Source: Lachnospiraceae bacterium (GTDB lineage: Bacteria; Bacillota; Clostridia; Lachnospirales; Lachnospiraceae). Taken from it: a stretch of 19,995 nt of DNA. The translations under genes and the position numbers were made by a program. Below, in pieces: positions 14,102-19,995 of this stretch (position 1 is its first letter; each line of letters opens with the position of its first letter). Location: the NCBI GenBank assembly GCA_900769115.1, contig CAAGFJ010000077.1:1-19995 (forward strand), written 5' to 3'. The notes under the pieces are model-generated. The model was not told where the DNA came from, did no database searches, and saw only the letters and a list, made by a program, of their open reading frames with translations.

Positions 14102-15574
14102 ATGAGATTGAGATATCGTTTTTTTCTAAGCTATATACCCTTGATGTTTGTGCTTAGTTTGTTGATTGTTTTTGTGGCAGACCGATATAACGGTAAGGCG
14201 AAGATGGTCAGCTATAAGGCGGGCACTGCAGATCTGGGCAATTATAGCGGAGAGGTGATTCGGGATGGAGGAACGAATGGATCTGCGAATCAACAGGATC
14301 AGCAATTCTATAATGGAAGTGATCTGAAGGACAATGGCCTTCCTTATTGTATTAAGGTGAATAAGACAAAGAATGTTGTTACGATATATACGGTGGGGGA
14401 AGATGGATATTATAGTAAGCCGGTCAAAGCCATGGTATGTTCGGTTGGTGAGAGTGGCAATACACCAGAAGGAATATTTGATCTTGGCGCAAGAGAAGAG
14501 TGGCTTCCGTTAGAGGGTGATGTGTATGGCCAGTACGCAACAACGATCACGGGAAGCTTTCTATTCCATTCGGTTCCGTACTTTAGCCAGAATAAAGCAG
14601 ACTTAGAGATTGAGGAATATAACAAATTAGGGCAGAGCGTATCGGCAGGTTGTGTCCGTTTATCTGTGATTGATGCCAAGTGGATCTATGATAATTGCAG
14701 TGAGATGACATATGTTGAGATTTTTGAGAGCGACTATGATGGCCCGTTAGGTAAGCCGGTATCTGCTGTCATTACAAGTGGTGGAGCAGAAGGTAACTGG
14801 GATCCGACGGATCCGGATCGGAATAATCCATATATGGGTAATATTCCGCTGATTCTTGGCGCGTATGACCGGGAGATTGAGAGATATTCAGATTTTGATA
14901 TTGCGGCTGGAGTTACTGCATTGGATTCCACAGGTAAGGATGTCACAAATTACATGAAGGTAGATGGGGAAGTGAATGAGAATGTATGTGGCACATACAA
15001 AGTGACGTATTCTGTGACAGATGAGACAGGAATTACAGGTACGGCAACAGCGAACATTATCATTAAGGATGATCAGGCACCGGTTCTATATGTGGATCAG
15101 AAAGTAGAGTCTATTGGGGCATATGATGTGTCTTCTGCCAAACAGTTATTGGATCTGCTATTAGAGAATGTGAAAGCATATGATGGCAATCATTTAATGG
15201 AGAATAGTTCGATTCTCGTAGATTATTCCGAGATTCTGAACAAAGGATATGGTAAATGTCATGTGAAGTATCGTGCAAAGGATTCCGAGGGGAATCAATC
15301 GGAAGTAGTCGTATTGTCGGTTGATGTTGATATGGAAGCACCAAAGCTCACGTTGAAGAATGAGCTGCAGGGAGATATCAGGATATCTAATATGTTAGAT
15401 GACAATTATCTGCTGGATCTGGTTGAGGCAAGTGATAATAGTGGTCAGGTAGATGTAACGGTGAGCCGTCCACTTATTTATCAGAAGGATGAACCATATA
15501 TTGTTATGTATTGCGCTAAGGATGCATTTGGTAATGTGACTACGTTAAGTGTAACGTATCAATTAAAAGAATAA
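14102..15574 (+). CDS. Membrane-anchored L,D-transpeptidase (YkuD) with Ig-like domains
   Basis: Peptidoglycan cross-linking or remodelling enzyme of 490 aa acting outside the membrane. Residues about 7-26 form an N-terminal anchor, then a linker to about 80. The YkuD domain (about 82-210) has the signature FLFHSVPYF with His156 and SVSAGCVRLS with nucleophile Cys184 and Arg186. The rest (about 240-490) consists of Ig-like, DUF5011-type domains (NVCGTYKVTYSVTDETG, KCHVKYRAKDSEGN, YIVMYCAKDAFGN), probably spacers or wall-binding modules. GCGAGG lies 10 bp before the ATG. It has its own sigma-A promoter, yet lies between the SpoIID-like and SpoIIQ-like genes; the next gene starts 52 bp downstream and may be co-transcribed. 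Confidence 0.9.
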   Translation: MRLRYRFFLSYIPLMFVLSLLIVFVADRYNGKAKMVSYKAGTADLGNYSGEVIRDGGTNGSANQQDQQFYNGSDLKDNGLPYCIKVNKTKNVVTIYTVGEDGYYSKPVKAMVCSVGESGNTPEGIFDLGAREEWLPLEGDVYGQYATTITGSFLFHSVPYFSQNKADLEIEEYNKLGQSVSAGCVRLSVIDAKWIYDNCSEMTYVEIFESDYDGPLGKPVSAVITSGGAEGNWDPTDPDRNNPYMGNIPLILGAYDREIERYSDFDIAAGVTALDSTGKDVTNYMKVDGEVNENVCGTYKVTYSVTDETGITGTATANIIIKDDQAPVLYVDQKVESIGAYDVSSAKQLLDLLLENVKAYDGNHLMENSSILVDYSEILNKGYGKCHVKYRAKDSEGNQSEVVVLSVDVDMEAPKLTLKNELQGDIRISNMLDDNYLLDLVEASDNSGQVDVTVSRPLIYQKDEPYIVMYCAKDAFGNVTTLSVTYQLKE

Positions 15575-15626
15575 AATTGAATAAATCATCATTTCTATGG
15601 AAAAGCTACTTGTAGAGGTGATGAAT

Positions 15627-16421
15627 ATGAAAAATCGTGATACAACATTTTTACAAAAGCTGAAGGATAATGCATTTTATGTAGCACTGGGTCTTGGATT
15701 GTTGGCAGTTCTTGCGGTTGTTGCTGTATATACAGTGGAGCAGAATGGTAATCAGATTGCGCAGAATGAGGTTGACTTGAATAAAGCATCGGATTATTCC
15801 CAGATTGCAACAGAAGGTGTGAAGACCACGGAGACCAATGCGAAGACTGTGAAACGGGAACAGAAGACAACAGAACACGCAACAACGGAGGTGGCAAAGA
15901 GTGCGACGGAACAGATGAGCAGTACGCAGAAAGTGTCAGAAAGTGTAACCAATACCGGTAGTGAACAGAGTACATTGCCGGTAACAACGGATATTGGGGA
16001 ATTGAATTTTTCCAGTGACAAGACAATTACCTGGCCGGTGAAGGGAGAAGTAATTCTTCCGTTTAGTATGGAGACAACGGTGTATTTTAAGACATTAGAC
16101 CAGTATCAGTGTAATCCTGGTATGCTGATCGCTGCCGGCAGTGGCAGTACAGTGAAGAATGCATATCTTGGCAAGGTTACAAAGGTTACAAGTGATGATG
16201 TATATGGCAATCTTGTTACGGTGTACATTGGCAATGATTACAGTCTGGTGTATGGACAGTTGGATACCATCTATGTAAAAGAGGGAGATTACGTGAAAGC
16301 GGGCGAGTCGATCGGTACGATTGGAAAACCAACGGATAGTTTTCTGGAAGAGGGCAGCCATCTGTTCTTTGAAATGCTACAGAAGGATACACCGGTTGAT
16401 CCAGCGTTGTTCATCGAATAG
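15627..16421 (+). CDS. spoIIQ: SpoIIQ-like degenerate LytM/M23 protein
   Basis: Single-pass membrane protein of 264 aa: short cytoplasmic N-terminus, transmembrane helix (about 16-35), a Thr/Glu/Ser-rich linker (about 60-120) and a LytM (peptidase M23) fold (about 135-264). The three zinc ligands of active M23 enzymes are missing: the HxGxD segment reads NPGML (163-167), and HLHFE reads HLFFE (245-249). It is therefore probably a structural scaffold, like SpoIIQ, which joins SpoIIIAH across the forespore membranes. The spoIID-spoIIQ neighbourhood known in Clostridia supports this. The frame opens at 15597, but ATG 15627 is preferred: AGAGGTG (15614-15620) is 6 bp upstream, while 15597 has no ribosome site. 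Alternative: an inactive envelope M23 scaffold unrelated to sporulation. Confidence 0.75.
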   Translation: MKNRDTTFLQKLKDNAFYVALGLGLLAVLAVVAVYTVEQNGNQIAQNEVDLNKASDYSQIATEGVKTTETNAKTVKREQKTTEHATTEVAKSATEQMSSTQKVSESVTNTGSEQSTLPVTTDIGELNFSSDKTITWPVKGEVILPFSMETTVYFKTLDQYQCNPGMLIAAGSGSTVKNAYLGKVTKVTSDDVYGNLVTVYIGNDYSLVYGQLDTIYVKEGDYVKAGESIGTIGKPTDSFLEEGSHLFFEMLQKDTPVDPALFIE

Positions 16422-16467
16422 CAGATGTGATGTAGAAAGTTTCTGAATGACAAAGGAGAAGATAAGA

Positions 16468-16511
16468 ACACCTCTGATCTGATGGATGATAGTCTATCAG
16501 GTCAGAGGTGT
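16468..16511. terminator. Bidirectional hairpin between convergent spoIIQ-like and perR genes
   Basis: ACACCTCTGA (16468-16477) pairs with TCAGAGGTGT (16502-16511), extended by TCTGAT/ATCAGG to about 16 bp. The T-run is poor on both sides (ATTTGTT on plus), but position and stem strength make it the likely shared terminator. Confidence 0.7.
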
Positions 16512-16527
16512 ATTTGTTGATATATAG

Positions 16528-16929
16528 TTATGCTTCGCTGGCAGTACAGTCACTGCAGATTCCATGAAATAGCAGTTCGTGTGAGGTGATTGATCCGGAG
16601 AAGGATGTTTTGGCAAGCTGGTCAAGATTCTCCTGATATGGGAGATCAACATCCTGAACGCAGCCACATTGCGTACATAGAAAATGATAATGGGGACGGA
16701 TGTCAGCATCAAATCGATCAGTTTTTCCATCGCAGGATAAGCGCAGAATCTCACCACGCTCTGATAATAAAGATAGATTGCGGTATACAGTTCCTAAACT
16801 GATATTTGGAATTGAATGACGAATCTCCTGATAGACTGTATCTGCAGTCGGATGATCTTTTCGTGTCTTAAGAAAAGCAACGATTGCCTCACGTTGTTTG
16901 CTTCGTTTCAAAGTTGTAAGTTCTGCCAT
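16528..16929 (-). CDS. perR: Peroxide-stress repressor of the Fur family (PerR)
   Basis: Metal-dependent repressor of 133 aa. The N-terminal winged helix ends in the typical NISLGTVYRNLSLL. The regulatory metal site of PerR is complete: His26 (DHPTAD), Asp74 (RFD), His80 and His82 (RPHYHF) and Asp93. Asp rather than Glu at the RFD position favours PerR over Fur. Two CxxC pairs, Cys85/88 and Cys125/128, form the structural zinc site. Oxidation of the His ligands by peroxide releases the protein from DNA in studied homologues. ATG 16929 is preferred over TTG 16941, because GGAGGG (plus 16934-16939) serves it and the TTG overlaps that site. A PerR box lies just upstream, pointing to autoregulation. 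It is divergent from the EAL-domain gene. Confidence 0.92.
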   Translation of the reverse strand: MAELTTLKRSKQREAIVAFLKTRKDHPTADTVYQEIRHSIPNISLGTVYRNLSLLSERGEILRLSCDGKTDRFDADIRPHYHFLCTQCGCVQDVDLPYQENLDQLAKTSFSGSITSHELLFHGICSDCTASEA

Positions 16930-16943
16930 AACGCCCTCCAAAA

Positions 16944-16958
16944 TAGTAATGATTATTA
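16944..16958. promoter_or_regulatory. PerR box
   Basis: TAGTAAT-G-ATTATTA is a 7-1-7 dyad with one mismatch, close to the PerR/Fur-type consensus TTATAATNATTATAA. It covers the predicted transcription start of perR, so binding would repress its own gene. Confidence 0.7.
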
Positions 16959-16963
16959 TTTGT

Positions 16964-16993
16964 ATTATATAATGTTTCTTTCCAAAATGTCAA
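16964..16993 (-). promoter_or_regulatory. Sigma-A promoter of perR
   Basis: Read on the minus strand, TTGACA (plus 16988-16993) and TATAAT (plus 16964-16969) are both perfect hexamers, with an 18-bp spacer. The start point falls in the PerR box. Confidence 0.8.
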
Positions 16994-17007
16994 GACTATG
17001 TTATAAT
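16979..17007 (+). promoter_or_regulatory. Promoter of the EAL-domain gene, interleaved with the perR promoter
   Basis: TTTCCA (16979-16984) and TATAAT (17002-17007) have a 17-bp spacer. The region overlaps the divergent perR promoter, whose -35 lies between these two hexamers, so the two polymerases would compete. Confidence 0.5.
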
Positions 17008-17063
17008 TGAGAAAAGAAAATAAAAGAAGCTACTGAGATTTTCGGTGAAAATGAGGTGCAGTT

Positions 17064-19118
17064 ATGAAAGAGAATCAGGCAAAGGGACTTGCCTGCCAGA
17101 TTATGGATTTGTCAGAGTGTGCGATGATGGTCATTCGAAAGAAGGACTATTCCATTGTATATGCTAATTCCAGGGCGAGGGCGATATTTGGAGACGATGT
17201 CGCAAGTATAACCTGTTATCAGATGTTGGAACAGGGGAATGTTCCTTGTGAGGTCTGTCCGTTACGGATAGAGAATGCGGATAGGGAACAGACAGTAGAA
17301 CGTTATTTGCAGTATTTTGATCAGACGGTGCGGATTAAGATAAGCCCGTTGACGTGGGAAGATGGAGAGAATGCATTAGTTTATACTATTTTGGATTCAG
17401 ATGAATTGCTATTAGCAAAGAAGAATCTGGAGATAAGTACGAAGTCGTATGAGGAGCAGTTGCGTTTATCAGGGGAATTATATCAGACAGTTGTCAGCCA
17501 GCTACGGACAATGGTATTTGAGTATAATGTGGAACAGGATAGTTTTTACGTTTCTCCGTTATTTCAGGAGAAGTTTGGAATTACAGAGATTCATAATGTG
17601 AATTTTTTATTAGAGGAACGTACAAAGAATCTGATATATGTATTGGATCAGGATATCTATGAGATGTTGTTTACAGATCGGGATGATGATTTTCGCGAGG
17701 TTACGTGTCGGTTGTGTATGAAGAATGGTCAGCTCGTATGGTATCGGATCTGCATTCAGTTTATAAGGAATGAGCAGGGAAAGCTTGTGCGTATCATTGG
17801 AACGCTTAAGGATGTAGATGAGGCAACCCGGTCTTATGAGACATTACGGTATCGATCAGAATACGATATACTTACCAATATACCGAATATTAATCGATTT
17901 TATGTAGATGCAGGTCGCATGATTCAGGAAGATGAGATGAAGAATTATGCTATTATATCTTTTGATATTGATAAGTTTAAGCTGATCAATGATCTGTTTG
18001 GAATGAGTACAGGTGATGAAGTATTGAAGCATATTGCCGGTGTATTGAAAGAGAGAGCACCGGAATCGGCTATGTATTGTCGTGTGCATTCGGATATGTT
18101 CCTGATATGTATATCCTATAACAAGCGGGGAGATGTGATTCGTTTTATTGAGAAATTGCGTAAAGCAATATATAAGAATGAGTTTGCATTTGATGTGAAT
18201 ACAACATATGGAATTTATCTGGTTACAGATAATGCAATACCAATTAATCTGATGTGTGACAGGGCAACATTGGCAGCCCGTACGGTTAAGGGTAATGCGA
18301 TGAATTTCTGCGCATTTTATGATGAACAGTATCGTACAGAGATTCTTAAGAATACGGAGATTGAACAGGATATGAATGCAGCTATTTCCGGCAAACAGTT
18401 CCTAATGTATCTGCAACCGAAGTATAATCTGATAACCGGGAAGATCTGTGGGGCGGAGGTGCTTTCCCGATGGAAACATCCGGTGAAAGGATTGATACAA
18501 CCCAATGATTTTATTCCACTATTTGAACGGAATGGATTCATATTACGATTAGATGAATATATGTGGGAGGAAGCGTGCCGAACACTTGCCAGATGGAGGG
18601 ATGAGGGAAAAGAACCAGTTCCGCTTTCTGTTAATATATCCCGATACCATATCCAGCATAATGATTTGGTGGCAGCGTGGAGACGGTTGATCAAGAAGTA
18701 TAATATTCCTACATCGTATTTGACGTTGGAGATTACGGAAACGTTCTTCTATGACTCCCAGGATCTGTATGAGGTTTTGGAAGAGTTGCAGGCGATGGGC
18801 TTCCGGTTAGAGGTTGATGATTTTGGGGCAGGATACTCGTCCCTTAATATGATTCGACAGATACCAGTGGATACCATTAAGATTGATAAGGATTTTCTGG
18901 ATAAGAAATTATCAACAGATAAAGGCAAGATTGTGATCAGCCATACCATAGCTATGGCAAAGGATCTGAAGCTGGATGTTGTGGCAGAGGGTGTTGAGAC
19001 AAAGGAACATGTAGATTTTCTGAAGTCTTCTTCCTGTGATATTGCGCAGGGCTTTTTCTTTGCCAAGCCAATGCCGGTGGAGGAATTTGAACATCTTTAT
19101 TTCGAAGAAGATGTATAA
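17064..19118 (+). CDS. PAS-PAS-GGDEF(degenerate)-EAL protein, probable c-di-GMP phosphodiesterase
   Basis: Cytoplasmic signalling protein of 684 aa with no membrane segment. An N-terminal PAS domain (about 10-112) contains Cys51, Cys62 and Cys65 (CYQM...PCEVCPL), a possible redox or metal site. A second PAS (about 140-255) is linked by a helix at about 112-138. The GGDEF domain (about 265-420) keeps the fold (FDIDKFKLINDLFG) but its signature reads HSDMF at 342-346, so it is probably not a cyclase. The EAL domain (about 435-675) keeps the expected catalytic residues: Glu465 (EVL), Asn524, Glu556, Asp585-Asp586 (VDDFGAG), Lys606, Glu642 and Gln662. It should hydrolyse cyclic di-GMP, perhaps activated by GTP at the degenerate GGDEF (seen in some family members). 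GAGGTG lies 6 bp before the ATG. It is divergent from perR. Confidence 0.9.
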   Translation: MKENQAKGLACQIMDLSECAMMVIRKKDYSIVYANSRARAIFGDDVASITCYQMLEQGNVPCEVCPLRIENADREQTVERYLQYFDQTVRIKISPLTWEDGENALVYTILDSDELLLAKKNLEISTKSYEEQLRLSGELYQTVVSQLRTMVFEYNVEQDSFYVSPLFQEKFGITEIHNVNFLLEERTKNLIYVLDQDIYEMLFTDRDDDFREVTCRLCMKNGQLVWYRICIQFIRNEQGKLVRIIGTLKDVDEATRSYETLRYRSEYDILTNIPNINRFYVDAGRMIQEDEMKNYAIISFDIDKFKLINDLFGMSTGDEVLKHIAGVLKERAPESAMYCRVHSDMFLICISYNKRGDVIRFIEKLRKAIYKNEFAFDVNTTYGIYLVTDNAIPINLMCDRATLAARTVKGNAMNFCAFYDEQYRTEILKNTEIEQDMNAAISGKQFLMYLQPKYNLITGKICGAEVLSRWKHPVKGLIQPNDFIPLFERNGFILRLDEYMWEEACRTLARWRDEGKEPVPLSVNISRYHIQHNDLVAAWRRLIKKYNIPTSYLTLEITETFFYDSQDLYEVLEELQAMGFRLEVDDFGAGYSSLNMIRQIPVDTIKIDKDFLDKKLSTDKGKIVISHTIAMAKDLKLDVVAEGVETKEHVDFLKSSSCDIAQGFFFAKPMPVEEFEHLYFEEDV

Positions 19119-19183
19119 TAATAGACTTTAGTTGAAGAAACGTGAATTTTTTGGTATTTTTACATATTTTTGTTATGGATAAC

Positions 19184-19212
19184 TTGACATGATATATATC
19201 CTGTTGTATAGT
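19184..19212 (+). promoter_or_regulatory. Sigma-A promoter of the acyl carrier protein gene
   Basis: TTGACA (19184-19189), a 17-bp spacer and TATAGT (19207-19212) match the consensus at 11 of 12 positions. The rest of the 156-bp gap after the EAL gene is A+T-rich, with no visible terminator. Confidence 0.78.
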
Positions 19213-19274
19213 CAACATTGATAAGAATGGCGTGAACAACGACCAATCATAATGTAAAAGGAGAAAGTAATATT

Positions 19275-19508
19275 ATGTTAGAAAAGATGAAAGAAATTAT
19301 CGCTGAGCAGCTTAGTGTTGATGAGAGCGAGATCGAATTATCTTCCAACTTCAAGGATGATTTAGGAGCTGATTCTTTAGACTTATTTGAGTTGGTAATG
19401 GCACTTGAGGAAGAGTATGACGTGGAGATTCCTTCTGAGGAATTAGAGAACATCGCAACAGTAGAGGATGTTATTGAATACTTGAAGGCTCATGGTGTAG
19501 AGGCCTAA
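19275..19508 (+). CDS. acpP: Acyl carrier protein
   Basis: Small acidic carrier of 77 aa that holds growing acyl chains in type II fatty acid synthesis. The phosphopantetheine attachment serine is Ser34 in LGADSLDLFELVMALEEEYDVEIP, the standard ACP signature; the four-helix pattern and length are typical. AAGGAG (19258-19263) is 11 bp before the ATG. It stands alone between its own promoter and terminator, not next to fab genes in this window, so it could be the housekeeping ACP or a second dedicated copy; sequence resemblance to AcpP favours the former. Confidence 0.95.
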   Translation: MLEKMKEIIAEQLSVDESEIELSSNFKDDLGADSLDLFELVMALEEEYDVEIPSEELENIATVEDVIEYLKAHGVEA

Positions 19509-19539
19509 TTCATTTATCTGTATTACATGTTATGTAACG

Positions 19540-19575
19540 AAAAGAGACTGCTATTTGGCAGTCTCTTTTCACATT
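19540..19575 (+). terminator. Intrinsic terminator of acpP
   Basis: AAAAGAGACTGC (19540-19551) pairs exactly with GCAGTCTCTTTT (19558-19569) around TATTTG; the T-run is part of the right arm. The symmetry could also end transcription arriving on the minus strand. Confidence 0.85.
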
Positions 19576-19601
19576 TGGCTTTGTAATTCCGCACAGGAGC
19601 A

Positions 19602-19624
19602 AAAGAGTCGCAAGCGACGCTTTA
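19602..19624. terminator. Possible terminator of the small Cys-rich gene
   Basis: AAAG-A-GTCGC and GCGAC-G-CTTT around AA form a hairpin with one mismatch, 4 bp past the stop codon of the minus-strand gene at 19629. No long T-run follows. Confidence 0.4.
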
Positions 19625-19628
19625 TTCC

Positions 19629-19802
19629 CTACATCTGGTGACGTACAACGCCATATTCATCATCCAATCGAAAGAAAGAACAATTCGTATTGCGTCCCTG
19701 TAGAAATTTCACCATATCGTCTTCATCTAAATTCACATCGCAGGAATAGCATTCCCAATCCTCATCATAAACAAAATGTACGCATTGATCACATAAATCC
19801 AT
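19629..19802 (-). CDS. Small Cys-rich acidic protein (DUF6472-like)
   Basis: Protein of 57 aa, starting MDLCDQCVHFVYDEDWECY and ending GVVRHQM. Cys4 and Cys7, Cys18 and Cys21 form two CxxC pairs, with Cys41 in addition, suggesting a small zinc-ribbon-like fold. The middle is acidic (DVNLDEDDM). I associate this pattern with a family of short uncharacterised proteins common in Lachnospiraceae (DUF6472); the family name is from memory. AGGAGG lies 6 bp before the ATG, an excellent ribosome site and strong support for a real gene. It is convergent with acpP. No function is known to me. Confidence 0.82.
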   Translation of the reverse strand: MDLCDQCVHFVYDEDWECYSCDVNLDEDDMVKFLQGRNTNCSFFRLDDEYGVVRHQM

Positions 19803-19832
19803 AATGTACCTCCTTTTTATGTTCCCTCTTCT

Positions 19833-19995
19833 ACAGCGTAAGTCTTCGGCTGGTGCAGGCGCATGCCTGAATGTTGCGAAGCCGGCGCTTTGAAGGTGTC
19901 ATGATGGTGCAGGCACGCTCGCGCTACGACTCGCACGCAGCAGTACTAAAGTTCGTGATTCTATCGCTCACTAAGTGCTGGCGTGCTCCACGTAC
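19833..19995 (-). repeat. Diverged relative of the palindromic repeat (copy 3, cut by window edge)
   Basis: It begins with ACAGCGTAAGT (19833-19843), which matches bases just inside the left end of the 7951 element. Bases 19909-19948 match the reverse complement of 6-45 at 34 of 40 positions. Between them, the sequence corresponding to the 72-bp arm is replaced by different palindromic sequence, for example CAGGCGCATGCCTG near 19856-19869 and CTTCGGCT/AGCCGG. It lies directly upstream of the minus-strand Cys-rich gene. Confidence 0.6.

Noticed and set aside
17860..18320. Active diguanylate cyclase domain
   Set aside because: The signature position reads HSDMF; the TGDEV seen earlier is the NDxxGxxxGDxxL helix, not the GGDEF loop.
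1..19995. CRISPR array, tRNA, rRNA or riboswitch
   Set aside because: No regularly spaced direct repeats, cloverleaf, ribosomal sequence or recognisable riboswitch core was seen in the intergenic regions.

Overview
The window (about 43% G+C) reads as a chromosomal segment of a spore-forming, low-GC Clostridia, most likely a gut Lachnospiraceae. The clues are strong AGGAGG-type ribosome sites with ATG/GTG/TTG starts, Firmicutes-type promoters, a PerR regulator, SpoIID and SpoIIQ-like sporulation proteins, a lone acyl carrier protein and a short Cys-rich protein of a kind I associate with Lachnospiraceae. I see no rRNA, tRNA, CRISPR array, transposase or phage module.

Layout. 1-122: right half of a palindromic repeat, cut by the window edge. 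138-5329: an assimilatory sulfate reduction operon made of an APS-reductase-like flavoprotein, a 2x[4Fe-4S] ferredoxin, CysD, CysN and a CymR-like Rrf2 regulator. It is preceded by a sigma-A promoter whose -35 box sits inside a nested dyad, and it ends in a 49-bp palindrome. 5395-6307: a DUF11-type beta-repeat protein without a signal peptide, then a terminator. 6431-7949: a HAD phosphatase and a stand-alone SIR2-family protein 4 bp apart. 7951-8195: a complete 245-bp palindromic element with perfect 72-bp arms, filling the gap between two convergent genes. 8197-8586 (minus): a small PH-domain protein. 8751-10313: a secreted Zn amidase with cell-wall-binding repeats. 10421-12892: glycogen phosphorylase.

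12954-16421 is an envelope/sporulation cluster: a SpoIID-like protein, an L,D-transpeptidase with Ig-like domains, and a SpoIIQ-like LytM protein without zinc ligands. 16528-16929 (minus) is PerR, divergent from a PAS-PAS-GGDEF-EAL protein (17064-19118) across a shared promoter region with a PerR box. 19275-19508 is acyl carrier protein, followed by a terminator, a 57-aa Cys-rich protein on the minus strand (19629-19802) and a diverged relative of the palindromic repeat running off the end.

How the genes fit together: CysDN makes APS from sulfate and ATP, the AprA-like/ferredoxin pair would reduce APS directly to sulfite (no APS kinase is visible), and the CymR-like protein is the likely local sulfur regulator. 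SpoIID- and SpoIIQ-like proteins suggest a role in forespore engulfment. The least conventional signals are the palindromic repeat family, the HAD-SIR2 pair, and the SpoIID-like gene whose ribosome site lies in the upstream terminator stem.
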